Shown: positions 11,101-23,100 of the stretch, piece after piece | How positions within the stretch are numbered: position 1 is the stretch's first letter | Layout: the number at the start of each line of letters is the position of its first letter | Source: Arion vulgaris | Lineage: Eukaryota; Mollusca; Gastropoda; Stylommatophora; Arionidae | Reading direction: 5' to 3' | DNA: 64,000 nt | Assembly (NCBI GenBank): GCA_020796225.1 | Contig: CM036755.1 | Coordinates: 42,078,306-42,142,305, forward strand | Made by a program: the position numbers and the translations under genes | The notes under the pieces: model-generated | The model's input: only the letters and a program-made list of their open reading frames with translations | Told to the model about the DNA's origin: nothing | The model's database searches: none

Positions 11101-14100
11101 CAATGATATCCTCATGCTTCTATTGAAGTAACAAGGAAAGAATGCAAATGCATTTCGATGATGGATAGTTAGAGTATGCTCTACCTTTTATATTAAACAC
11201 TTTTTTCTTTTGCTGTCTGTAGATCTGGGCAACAATTTTTGCAACAGCTGTATGAAGCAACACAGAAGCCAAGTCAGCTTGCTTTGACCTTTGAATCCTA
11301 TGTGTTCAATATTCTCTACGATGTTCCACTTCCACCTTGTGGTCGCAGCATGAAATTTTTTGGCTGTTTCAAACCCATTTATGTAGTCAGACCCAGTAAG
11401 TGATTCTAAGTCTTCAATTATTTTAGTTTTTTAATACATTAGGAAAGATCTGAAACTCTAATGAGCCACATCTGTGCAATGAAGATTATGTGCTGTTATC
11501 TGTGAGAATGAAAACATGTACACAGAAGAAGAGGTAGAGGAGAAAAAAGAAGTGGTTACAATAGGTGGGTTGAACAGAGAGGGTTTAGAAGAAAGACAAT
11601 TTCGTTAAGTTAGTATTTAAGATATAAAAATGGACCAATAGTCAAGTTTTATAATTTTTATATCTTCCCATTTATGAAGGCTACCCTCTTGCCAAATTTC
11701 AAGTCCGTAGGATGTCCAGATATCTTGAAACATTAGGAACAGATAAACACACATATAAATTCTAACTTTATCTTTTATATATAGATTATAGTACAATTCA
11801 AAAAGGTCGGTCAACGATTGACCATAAATATCTTCATATTCCTTGCATTGATGAACATGATTTTTTGCATGTGGTGTTGTATTTCCGATGTCCCAAAGAT
11901 TTTATCTTCTTCTTTCTTCTACTTCCAACGTTTTCAGATATCGATTTGTATACTTTTAAAGTAGTTAGTGGTCAACCGGAGTCCATGTACATCTCTGTAT
12001 AGCTTGTCTTGGACTGATATTGGGATTGGCCATGTGTTTTCTCTCTGTTCCATGTATGTTGGACATTCTTGCAGTATGTGTGTCTCTGTCATCTTGCTGG
12101 TGCCACATGTACATATGTCAGATGGGCCTATTTTATACTTGTTAAACAGATGGTACCTCAGCCTATTGTGCCCTGTTCGTAGCTGAAAAATTAAAACCTG
12201 TTCTTCTCTACTTAGTTGGTGGTATGCATCGTCCTTTTCATGCCCTGGATGATCTCTCAACCATTTGTTCTTGTAGGCCATTTTTATCTGTACTTTTGCT
12301 TCCTCATATGTCATACTGGTGTCTGTCTGTGGTTTCCTGCTTTTGCCAATATGTCCGCAGTCTCATTGCCAGGAATTCCACAGTGAGATGGTATCCACTG
12401 TATTACCACTCTAGAGAAGATGTTGCATACTTGGTGTAGTTATGCTTGCAGTGCAGTTCCTTCAAGTTGTTATCGTCTTGATTTTTAGAGCAGTAATTAC
12501 TGACAGGGCATCAGTCAGAAATACTAGGTTTTCTTTTACATGTTCCTCTGACACTATGGCTTCTGCTGCCGCTTTTAGGACCTCTGCCTCTGCTCTGTAA
12601 TTGCTAGAGAACCTTCCTGTCGCTAATTTTAGCTTCCTATGTTTCATGTCACTGAGCACTATGAGGGCCCCTCCTCCATTTTCAGTTGCATTTGTTGCAG
12701 ACCCATCTGTGTACACATGGGTCCACCTGCTGTTAGGGAAGTGTTCCTTTAGGTACTCGGTGGCCAGGAATTTTCTTTCTTCACTTGTTTGTTGATTTTT
12801 TCCTGCTATCCCTGTGATGTTCTCATTCAGCTCTGGGAATTTTGTATCTTTCCATATCTGTCTTGTATTGGTATATTTTAGTGGTTTGGGAGTAACTTCA
12901 GCACATGATGGTTGTTTGCTCATCATCATCTTGGTTGTCGCTGCAAAGTTGGTTCGTTTTAGTCTGCCCCTTCCTAGCCCATTCATTCTGTGGTACATTG
13001 GGTGATCTTCTAGTCTCTTGAACTTTTCTGCTTGTTTTTGTGTTCTGCTGTCTTATATCCTCCATTGGTTGTAGGCCTGCAGTCTTCTCCATTTCCTGCA
13101 TTGGGGTAGATCTCGTTCCCCCTGTAATAGTTCTCATAGCTTGGTTCTGAACACGGTTGAATTTATTTATGAATTTATTGAAGTTGGATTGGGCTGTAGT
13201 TGCCCATGCTGAGATTCCATAGTCCAATGTCGAGTGAACATATCCCATATAAAGCTTCTTTAAACCACTGTTATCTCTTCCCCCAAAGTTGTGCCAGATA
13301 GTTTTTCATGATTGCCATCCTGGATTTTGCTCGGGTTTTGTTTTTTTCAATCTGAGCCTTCCATGTCATGCGTTGGTTGAAGGTGATTTCAAGGTATGTG
13401 GGGTTTTTCTCTGGGAGCAATATATGATTATTTAGTAGGAGCTTTGGACTTTGGGGCTTGGTTGATAGGGAGGAAATCGTATGTCGTTTTCTTTTCATTG
13501 GCTTTGATCAGCCATGTATTGGACCATTGGTCTAGGGATGTGAGGGCCTGTTGCATTCTGCTTATTGCAGCGGTAATGCGCTCCTCTGATGTCCACAGGG
13601 TCAGGTCATCTTAATACAGGGCGTGGTGGATCCTTATGTGTATGTTCTCAGTTATGTCATTGATGTATATGAGGAACAGTGTTGGCAACAGTACTCCACC
13701 CTGAGGAACTCCTTGCTCTAGTGTTGTTTTCCTGCTGGTGAACTCTTGCACTTTAGCAGTTCTTTTTTCTAGATGCTGGGATCCATTTGTACATTCGTCC
13801 TGCTACTTGGTTTCTGCGCAACTTCACTTTTAGGCCAGCCTCCACACTTTATCAAAAGCCTTCTCCAGATCTACCCATACTGCTAGCGTTTGTTTTCCCT
13901 CTTGAAAAGCATCATCTATCTCCTGGGCGATATATGTCACTTGATCTTTGTTTGATCTGTGTTTTCGGAAGCCTGCTTGTTGGGGGAGTAGTAAGCCCTT
14001 TTCTTCCAGATGCCACATTAGTCTGGTGTTGATCATGCGCTCTAGCAATTTTCCTACGCAGCTCAGTAGGCTAATTGGTCTATAACTTCTAGGGTCTGTG

Positions 14101-17100
14101 GGATCCTTCCAATTTAAAATGTCTCTCATTCCGATTGCCAGTAAAACCTGATACAATAGAGTTTCTCGTGAAAGTTGAATTTAGTTTAAATCTAGTTGTA
14201 ATATTTCACCACTTTTAAAGTTACATTTGTTATCCTTTTCCGCTGATCTTCCGAGCCCACAAAACTGTCCCTCATTCCGATTGCCAGTAAAACCAGATAC
14301 AATTGAATTACCGTGAAAGTTGAAAAATAACAATTGACAAATTAAATTTATTCAGATTATTAACTTATCGATGTGTTTAAAAAAAAAAATTGGTCGAACA
14401 TGAGATGTGTTTAAAGTAAATTGTGGCCTGAGCGTTAATCTTGAGCATTGTCTACTGCAATGTAGACGGAACGTTATCAACTACGCACGGATCTTATAAG
14501 TAAATTTGTTTAAAATACTTTATAATAATAGTGACCTTACCATGCATTATTTGACCGGGACTTTGAGCAGAAAGTAACAACATGATCACATTCCGGATCA
14601 TTAAAACATGATTAGACATATTCGTTGATTTCTGTACATGACCATTTGCGTTAAGTTGGAATATCTTTATAGAAATGTACAAATAGTCTAGCTTTATAAT
14701 TTTTATCTCTTGCCATCTATGAAAGCCACCCTCTTGACAAATTTCAAGTCCGTAGAATGTCCAGATATCTCCAAACAATAGAGACAGATATAGATACAAT
14801 TCCATTCCAACTTAATTTTAAATATATATGACAGATGACACACAAATTGATTTTATGTCAGCGAAGTAACACATAAAAAAATATCACTTTAAATGGTAAT
14901 TACCTTAACACCAGTTCAAAAATATTTCTATCTTGTGTCCATATTCATTCCCTTAACTCTTTCCACGCCGAGTTATTTCCTCAATTTTCAAACAGTTAAT
15001 TCAAGGGAGGTAAAAGAAAATAAACAATCCCAACTACTCGTCAATAAATAAACATATATATATTATTATATACTAAATTGAAGAAAACTGGACAACCCAA
15101 TAGAATAACAAGGTTAAAAGTACTATAAGTAAAAAATAGAAGTAAAACTAGAAAGACTTCTTATAAGGGAAGCAACTCTATGACACAGTGTGCGGCTAAT
15201 AGCGTGCAACGGACTTCCACCGTGGCGCAGTGTGCGGCTAAAAGCATGGAAAGAGTTAAATGAATAAATCAACGCTTGAATGAGGAGTGTGGCTTCTACA
15301 TTTGGCAAACTATTAAAGAAAGGACAGCACAAAATTGCAAATGAAGATTCAAATCTTTCAAGCCTGTATAATTATCCTCATATATAACTCAGAAATAATA
15401 TGTGATATGACTCAGAAATATGGATAGCCTACTCAAGGCATAGTATAAGACAATATAATATAAGGTAGGGTTGTTACTGAGCGAAGTGGAGCATACAGGA
15501 CAACTACTTCTAGTATGAGGATGGAGATTGAAGCCGTTACTGCTGCCCTCCATTGGCTCTCTGGGACTTCATTTACTGTGGCCGCTGTTGTATCTGATTC
15601 TCAGTCGATGCTTCACAAGATCCAGAAGGGCAAGTTTCGGTATGAGTGGATGTCGTCTATAGAAGTTTCTAACCTCTTACGTAGATATACTGCCCTGGGC
15701 ATGCGGGTGTTTACGGTAATGAGAGAGCTGACAAGCCAGCATCAACAGCACCGATTCTTGGGGAACTGAAGATGGATAAGGGGATGTTCTTCGGTCTCTT
15801 CACGACTGCCTGTTGGATGTGAACACTAAAATAGATGTTGAATTGATCCAACGATTTAGGCAGTTTGGTGTAAAGTAGAACAGAATGCCTTAGGGGCAGA
15901 GTTAGAAGTGTGTTTAATTAGTGAGCCACATGAACTATCAGTATGCATACTATTTGATATCTGTTGGGGGAGACTGAGCACCTATGGGTTTACCTGGAGT
16001 GCAATGATGTCAGTTTAGTAACCAATAAGACTTAACATCTTTAACCTTTGATGTCTCCTCAAGATTATGGACATCAGGTGGTACGACAAGATAACCTGAA
16101 GTACTGCAACGTGCAAACTTACCATCCGTCATGGGAATACTCAGCAGTAAAAGACTAAGATGGCTGGGGCAGTGAGAAGAATGTACAATAGCAGTATACC
16201 CCAACATGTGTTCTGTAAACTTTTGGAAGGGAAAAGGCACCAAGGCAGACTACTGCTCAGATATAAGGATGTCTGCATGGCCTCAATGAAGAACTTTTCT
16301 ATTGGTCTGAACAAATGGGAAAAGCTAGCTGATAGCCGAGTTATGTAGAAAACAACATAACACAAAGGTGCAGAATCTTGTGAAGAGAAACTTAGGGATG
16401 AGCTTGAAGGCAGGAGAAACAAATGAAAACTCAGAAGTCGTCACAGTAACATACTTGCCTAATGTCTGTCTATAAAGATTCAAGATACCAATACATACAT
16501 ACATACAAATTACATATTATTTTATTATTAATAAATGGTTATACTAGAGCAGTAAGGACCAAGACGTTTTGTCAAAATTTGTCCCAATCGAATCAAAGAA
16601 GCAGTGGATACAACCCTGAGAGAAGAACAAGCTGATTTTAGACCTGGAAAAAGCTGATTAGACCAGATAATTACCCTAAGACTTATCTTGGAGGAACATT
16701 GAGAAGCAATAACCTCATCCTAAATTTCATTGCTTTGAAAAAGTTTTGATAACTTCACAGAATCTCTGTGTGGAATATTGTGAGATGCTATGAAATACTG
16801 ACCAAAATAATAAACATCAAAAGCCTGTCTGGTGGTTCTCAGTGTGCAGTCTACACTGACGATGGCCATAGCAAACTGTAGAAATACTTCCTTGAATATT
16901 ATCTTTACTTTGGTGTTTGGTGTTAGCAGACATAGGTCTACTTATCAAACTGTAGATATACTTGTACTATCTTTTAATACTAGTTTGTCCACAAGTGGGT
17001 CAGATGCTAATAAACAATCTCTAAGTAATGGTTGCTAAGAAAGAAGAGCTAAGTAACAAGTATTTGTTACAAAAGTAACAGGTAGTTACAATAATTAAAA

Positions 17101-20100
17101 TGTAATTAAATGCACATCACTATGTGGAATCAATGATGAGTAAGATAAATATCTTTGTTGACAGGTTTAGGAGAGCTGCCACTATTTGATTTTTCCCTGT
17201 ACGACATGTTGATGCACCTGGGTGTTGAAGGAGTGCTGCATATATTCAAGTGTGTGTTGCTGGAACATCAGGTTCTGTTATACTCATCAGGTAGAACATA
17301 AGTCAGAGCTGTATGAGACTATCACATCTTTGTTTTAGTCATTGATCCAGTAGTAACAATTGGTCTCTCATTATCTCTCCTCTCCTCCCTATGTAGAACA
17401 GTGTTAACTGGAAAATTCTTGCCCAGGGTAGTAGTTGGAAAGAAGTTGTCCAAATCCCAAAGATGCCATAAATCACCTCACACGACAAGAACAAGTCATT
17501 ATTTTCCACCTTAGGACACAACATGTGCCCCTGAATGCTCACCTACGTCGCATCCAACCAAAGATTGTCCCACAATGTAAACTGTGTGACTATTCAGAAG
17601 AAACTGTGCACACCCTCTCTTCAGTGCCCTGCACTTTAGTGACCTACACCACAAGTACCTACCTCCATAACCAGATGTTGAAAACACTCTCTATGCTAAC
17701 ACACCACAACTCAGACAGACTTGTAAATTCACTGCCATGGCCTCAAGTCGAAGGGCAAATGCTCAGATGACTGCTGGATCGGAAAAGTAAAGAAGTTGTC
17801 ATGGAGAGTGTATCTTTACCGCCATAGAATATAACAATCTAGGAAAAGTTCTCCATTGCCAGTTGGCCATGTAAAATTCTGAGAGCCGCCGTAGCGTAGT
17901 TGTTAGTGAACTCGCTTCTCAAGGCTGGTGGTCCGGTTCAACTCCGCAGTGTGCATGGAATTTTCCCGACCCAACGTCTCTCAGGTCGACCAGCCTCAAC
18001 TGGGTACCAGACATGCTCTGGGAAGTAAAGGCGGCGGCGTGATGCTGACCACATCACCCATCGTGTGCCGACGGTCAATGAATAATACAGGCCTAACACT
18101 GTATTGCCCTATATACCACATGGTATGAAAGGGTTCCTTTACTTACTTTTACATGTAAAATTCTCCTGCACTCTATATTTGGGACCAAAGTTCAATGCAA
18201 AATAATCAAGACACATAACTATGCCTCTATAATGGATACTGGCTGTCACGAAGCAGTGCATGATGATTCGTTTTTCTTAAATTTGTTCAGAATTGATTTA
18301 ACTTCATCTGCATTTACAAGTAGAACTGGATGCCTGAGGGGCAGAGTGAGGAGCGTATTTAATCAGCAAGCCACGGAACCATCAGTATGCATACTCATCT
18401 ATGTCTGTTGGGGGAGACTGAGCACCTATTGGTCTTCCTGAAGTGCAATGACGTCAGTTTAGTAACCAATAACCAGCTGTATTTATTATTGAGTTTTGCT
18501 TCCCTAGACCTGCTGTGTTCAACAAGACCACATATAGCAGGATGTTCCTCTTAACCTTGTATAATCTTTGAGTATAAGAGATTCATACCAACTGGTTGAT
18601 CAATCAAACTCACCTTCCCACCCCCAAGATTACTTTCAATATATTTATCTAGTTATCCTTCATTTCTCAAGCACTTTTATTTATGTACACTCTTATTTTG
18701 TGTAAATTTATAATTCAAGAGACTAAATTGTATCTAGTAGTTGTTTGTTCTGTCTTTATGTTTCTGCACAGTACCATATTGTAGAATATACATAGGATTT
18801 GACTATACAGGATGTTCAAGATAAAAGTTGCCCGATTGGCAAGTTTTCATTTGTCAATTGGGCTACTTTTATCTTGAACACCCTGTATATATGGCCTTTT
18901 TAGTTTTTACAGATGGTCAAATGGCAAGTGTTTTACTGTGACAACTTCTGAGTTTGAGCTTGTCTCTTGTCTTTCAGCTAATCCTAAGTATCTTTTCAAA
19001 AACTATGCCCTTGCACAATATCAATTTCTTCACAACTCTGTCATCAGCTAGTTTTCCCATTTGCTGGTACAATAGAAAAGTTCTTCATTGAGGCCGTGCA
19101 GACATCTTTATATCTGAGCAGTGGTCTGCCTTGGTGCCTCGTCCACTCTGAAAGTTCACAGAACATTTGTTTTGGTAAGCGGCAATTGTCCATTCTTCTC
19201 ACATGCAGTAACCATCTTAGTCTTCTACTGCTGAGCATGCCCATGATGGAAAACAAGTTTGCACATTGTAATACTTCAGAGTTGGTTATCTTGTCGTACC
19301 ACCTGATGTTCATAATCTTGCTGAGACATTGAAGTTATTTGATTTGTTTACTCTCACAATTATTAATATTATTCAATGTAGTTTTGGTATATTTATTCAA
19401 TTCTTGATGTTTGCATATCAGTCAACTTTGTGAGATCAAACCTTGTGCACTAAGAGAACAATAAAGCCATTAAGAACACTACAAAAATCCCCAAAACTAT
19501 TCAACTTTTTGATGTAGAAGATCAAAGAATAGAAAATGAAAAAGAAATTGAAAAAGTGGTTAAAAAGTAGTATTACAAAGGAACACAAATATAGTAACAA
19601 GAGTTTAGAAACAACAGTTTTAAAATGTACACATTAGTATTATACGCCGAGTGGTTACAGGGCCTAAATTTGGGGTGTAAAGAATAGAACCACTGTTACC
19701 TGCCACGCATTTCGTAAGAGGTGACTAAGGAAGTTTGGCTGAAATTAGATGCATGTGCGGGGACTGCCTAGAGTAGTTGATAGTAGCTCGGCCTGCTAGC
19801 TGTGAGACCTATAGCTCGGTTCGAACCCACTGTTTACCACATTTGTATATTTCATGAGTTTCTTATTCAGACTGATGTTTATATCAGTCAATTTGGAGAT
19901 CAAACCTGTGCATAGAGGAACAATAAAGCCATTAAGACACTACAAATCCCCAAAACTATTCAACTTTATGTAGAGACAAAGAATAGAAAATGAAAGAAAT
20001 TGTGGTAAAAGTAGTATTCAGCAAAAAATCAGTTTCAGAGATGATATACCCTGGTTCAGGTAAATTTGGTGAAGAAAAAAAACGATAAGAGACAAAACAA

Positions 20101-23100
20101 AAGATGCATGTGTCAAGGGAATGCTAAACGAAACAAATGCTTGCAGAAAACAGATGCACCAGGCCTAAGGCGCATAACATGGTGCACGACCCTCACGATG
20201 AGGAATGGGATAACGGATTCTATGACATCCAATCTGCCTCTTAGATTTAGCCACACAGTAAGAATGTCAGACCTAAAATCATGAGGGTGGCCAAAACTTA
20301 CTGCGGAAGAGGTCGGCACAAACGGGAAGCAGAAATCATAGGAATTATATCCTACAGAACTGTCCCCAGTATGCAAACTTGAGAAGAAAGAGGTAGCCCA
20401 CTTACACCAGCGTCCAAGACAAACTGTATGCGTGGCTGATAATCTGAGGCAGACGGCTGCCTTTATTAGAGAATCCGAAATCTTAATCTAGTGAGAATGC
20501 AGAAGAAGAAAAAGAAGTATTATATAAAATTATTATTATTCATTTCAATTTGAAAATGTAAACTACTGGAGGAAATTGTATTTTGAGTACAACAAAATCT
20601 TTGACTTTAATTATATTTTGTCATCAAGGATAAATATCAGACTATTGTTTAGACCATAGGTTCCCAAAGTGGCGATACGCGCCTCCCAGTAGCGCTGAAG
20701 CCTTCTATAGGGGGCAATGTTGGTTCAGAAGCATTTTGGGGGCGTTCAGACGATCTAGGGGTCGGTGACTCCTTATAGAAGAAATTAATAATATATATTT
20801 TAAAATAAATTATTTCGTGATTTTGCGATTGAATAACTGTATTCAAGATGAAGCACAAATTGACCACTACTTTTCCAATACTTTAACGACATAAGCAGTC
20901 ATGTATCATTAGTTGCTATTTAACAACATAAGCGATAATGTATCATTAGTTGCTATTTAACAACATAAGCAGTAATGTATCATTAGTTGCTATTTAACAA
21001 CATAAGCAGTCATGTATCATTAGTTGCTATTTAACAACATAAGTAGTAATGTATCATTAGTTGCTATTTAACAACATAAGCAGTCATGTATCATTAGTTG
21101 CTATTTAACAACATAAGCAGTAATGTATCATTAGTTGCTATTTAACAACATAAGCAGTAATGTATCATTAGTTGCTATTTAACAACATAAGCAGTAATGT
21201 ATCATTAGTTGCTATTTAACAACATAAGCAGTAATGTATCATTAGTTGCTATTTAACGATATAAGCAGTTATGTATCATTAGTTGCTATTTAACAACATA
21301 AGCAGTTATGTATCATTAGTTGCTATTTAACAACATAAGCAGTCATGTATCATTAGTTGCTATTTAACAACATAAGCAGTAATGTATCATTAGTTGCTAT
21401 TTAACAACATAAGTAGTATGTATCATTAGTTGCTATTTAACAACATAAGCAGTAATGTATCATTAGTTGCTATTTAACAACATAAGCAGTCATGTATCAT
21501 TAGTTGCTATTTAACAACATAAGCAGTAATGTATCATTAGTTGCTATTTAACGATATAAGCAGTTATGTATCATTAGTTGCTATTTAACAACATAAGCAG
21601 TTATGTATCATTAGTTGCTATTTAACAACATAAGCAGTCATGTATCATTAGTTGCTATTTAACAACATAAGCAGTAATGTATCATTAGTTGCTATTTAAC
21701 AACATAAGCAGTAATGTATCATTAGTTGCTATTTAACAACATAAGCAGTTATGTATCATTAGTTGTTATTTAACGACATAAGCAGTAATGTATCATTAGT
21801 TGCTATTTAACAACATAAGCAGTCATGTATCATTAGTTGCTATTTAACAACATAAGCAGTTATGTATCATTAGTTGTTATTTAACGACATAAGCAGTTAT
21901 GTATCATTAGTTGCTATTTAACAACATAAGCAGTTATGTATCATTAGTTGCTATTTAACAACATAAGCAGTCATGTATCATTAGTTGCTATTTAACAACA
22001 TAAGCAGTCATGTATCATTAGTTGCTATTTAACAACATAAGCAGTCATGTATCATTAGTTGCTATTTAACAACATAAGCAGTAATGTATCATTAGTTGCT
22101 ATTTAACAACATAAGCAGTCATGTATCATTAGTTGCTATTTAACAACATAAGCAGTCATGTATCATTAGTTGCTATTTAACAACATAAGCAGTTATGTAT
22201 CATTAGTTGCTATTTAACAACATAAGCAGTAATGTATCATTAGTTGCTATTTAACAACATAAGCAGTAATGTATCATTAGTTGCTATTTAACGACATAAG
22301 CAGTTATGTATCATTAGTTGTTATTTACGTCGAAAATATCAAACTGTTTGAACGTGGAAACTGTTATAATGGGGATTGGTGGGGCGTTACAAAATTATGT
22401 CCTGTAAAGTGGCGGTGACCCAAAAAGTTTGGGAACCTATAACTTAGACTATATTCAGAATCAGAAGTAAATATAGATCTAGAACTATACAAGATGAATA
22501 TAACTAGAGAAGAAAATCAGTTTGTTTTCAAATAATCAGCTTACAAATCTAGAAATATCGTATGAGATGCATTGCCAACAGGAAGGTTTAAAGCAAGAAC
22601 AGACTTAGTTATGGTAATATCTTTACAAATCTCAACTTACACTAGTACTTTCAAAAATCAATTGAAATAAATATGATATATATCTGATAGTTGATTGCAG
22701 GTCTTTACAAACTGGTTATTCTAGAGTCAAACATCAACTATTCAACAATCATATGGAAATAGAAACACCTGAACTTATCTTTAGTATCTGAAAGCAATGG
22801 CAAACTACTGATTGTGTGTTGTCAAGAACTTGATGCAGAACATGAAACTTATGGTTGTGAATCATGGGCTATTACACAAACAATAAGAATGAAAATCCAG
22901 ACCTTTGAAATGAAATGCTACAGAAAGATCCTACGAATACCATGGACAGATAAAAAGGAAGAACACTGATATCCAGAAAGAACTGTATGTTAAGGACAAT
23001 TGACTGATAAACAACATACTATACAGAAAAATTAGATACTTTGGTCATATCAAGCATCACGATGGCCTGGAGAGAACAATATTAAAGGGCAGGGTCCCAG

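Larger units (their letters stand above)
11895..14156 (-). mobile_element. LINE-B1: 5'-truncated RNase H-bearing non-LTR retrotransposon
   Basis: On the minus strand, in order: reverse transcriptase ([40 protein letters not shown], motif [12 protein letters not shown]), a [12 protein letters not shown] motif B, and an YADDL motif reading Y-stop-DDL (TAA at 13611-13613). Then comes the [20 protein letters not shown] region, RNase H ([20 protein letters not shown] ... [16 protein letters not shown] ... FLTDALSVI), and a C-terminal Cys/His segment ([18 protein letters not shown]). The 3' end is a GAAGAAAGAAGAAGATAAA tail at 11895-11915. Frames are broken by shifts and stops. This architecture fits RNase H-containing jockey/I-like LINEs. 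Confidence 0.88.

Noticed and set aside
17881..17945. tRNA gene (A- and B-box-like sequence)
   Set aside because: The sequence is the head of a 270-bp element with a perfect 13-bp TSD, so it is a SINE. The other tRNA-like heads (19763, 43279, 57756) are likewise in retroposons.
20884..22330. CRISPR-like regular repeats of 33-41 bp
   Set aside because: Monomers are contiguous with no unique spacers, and the window is eukaryotic with spliced genes.
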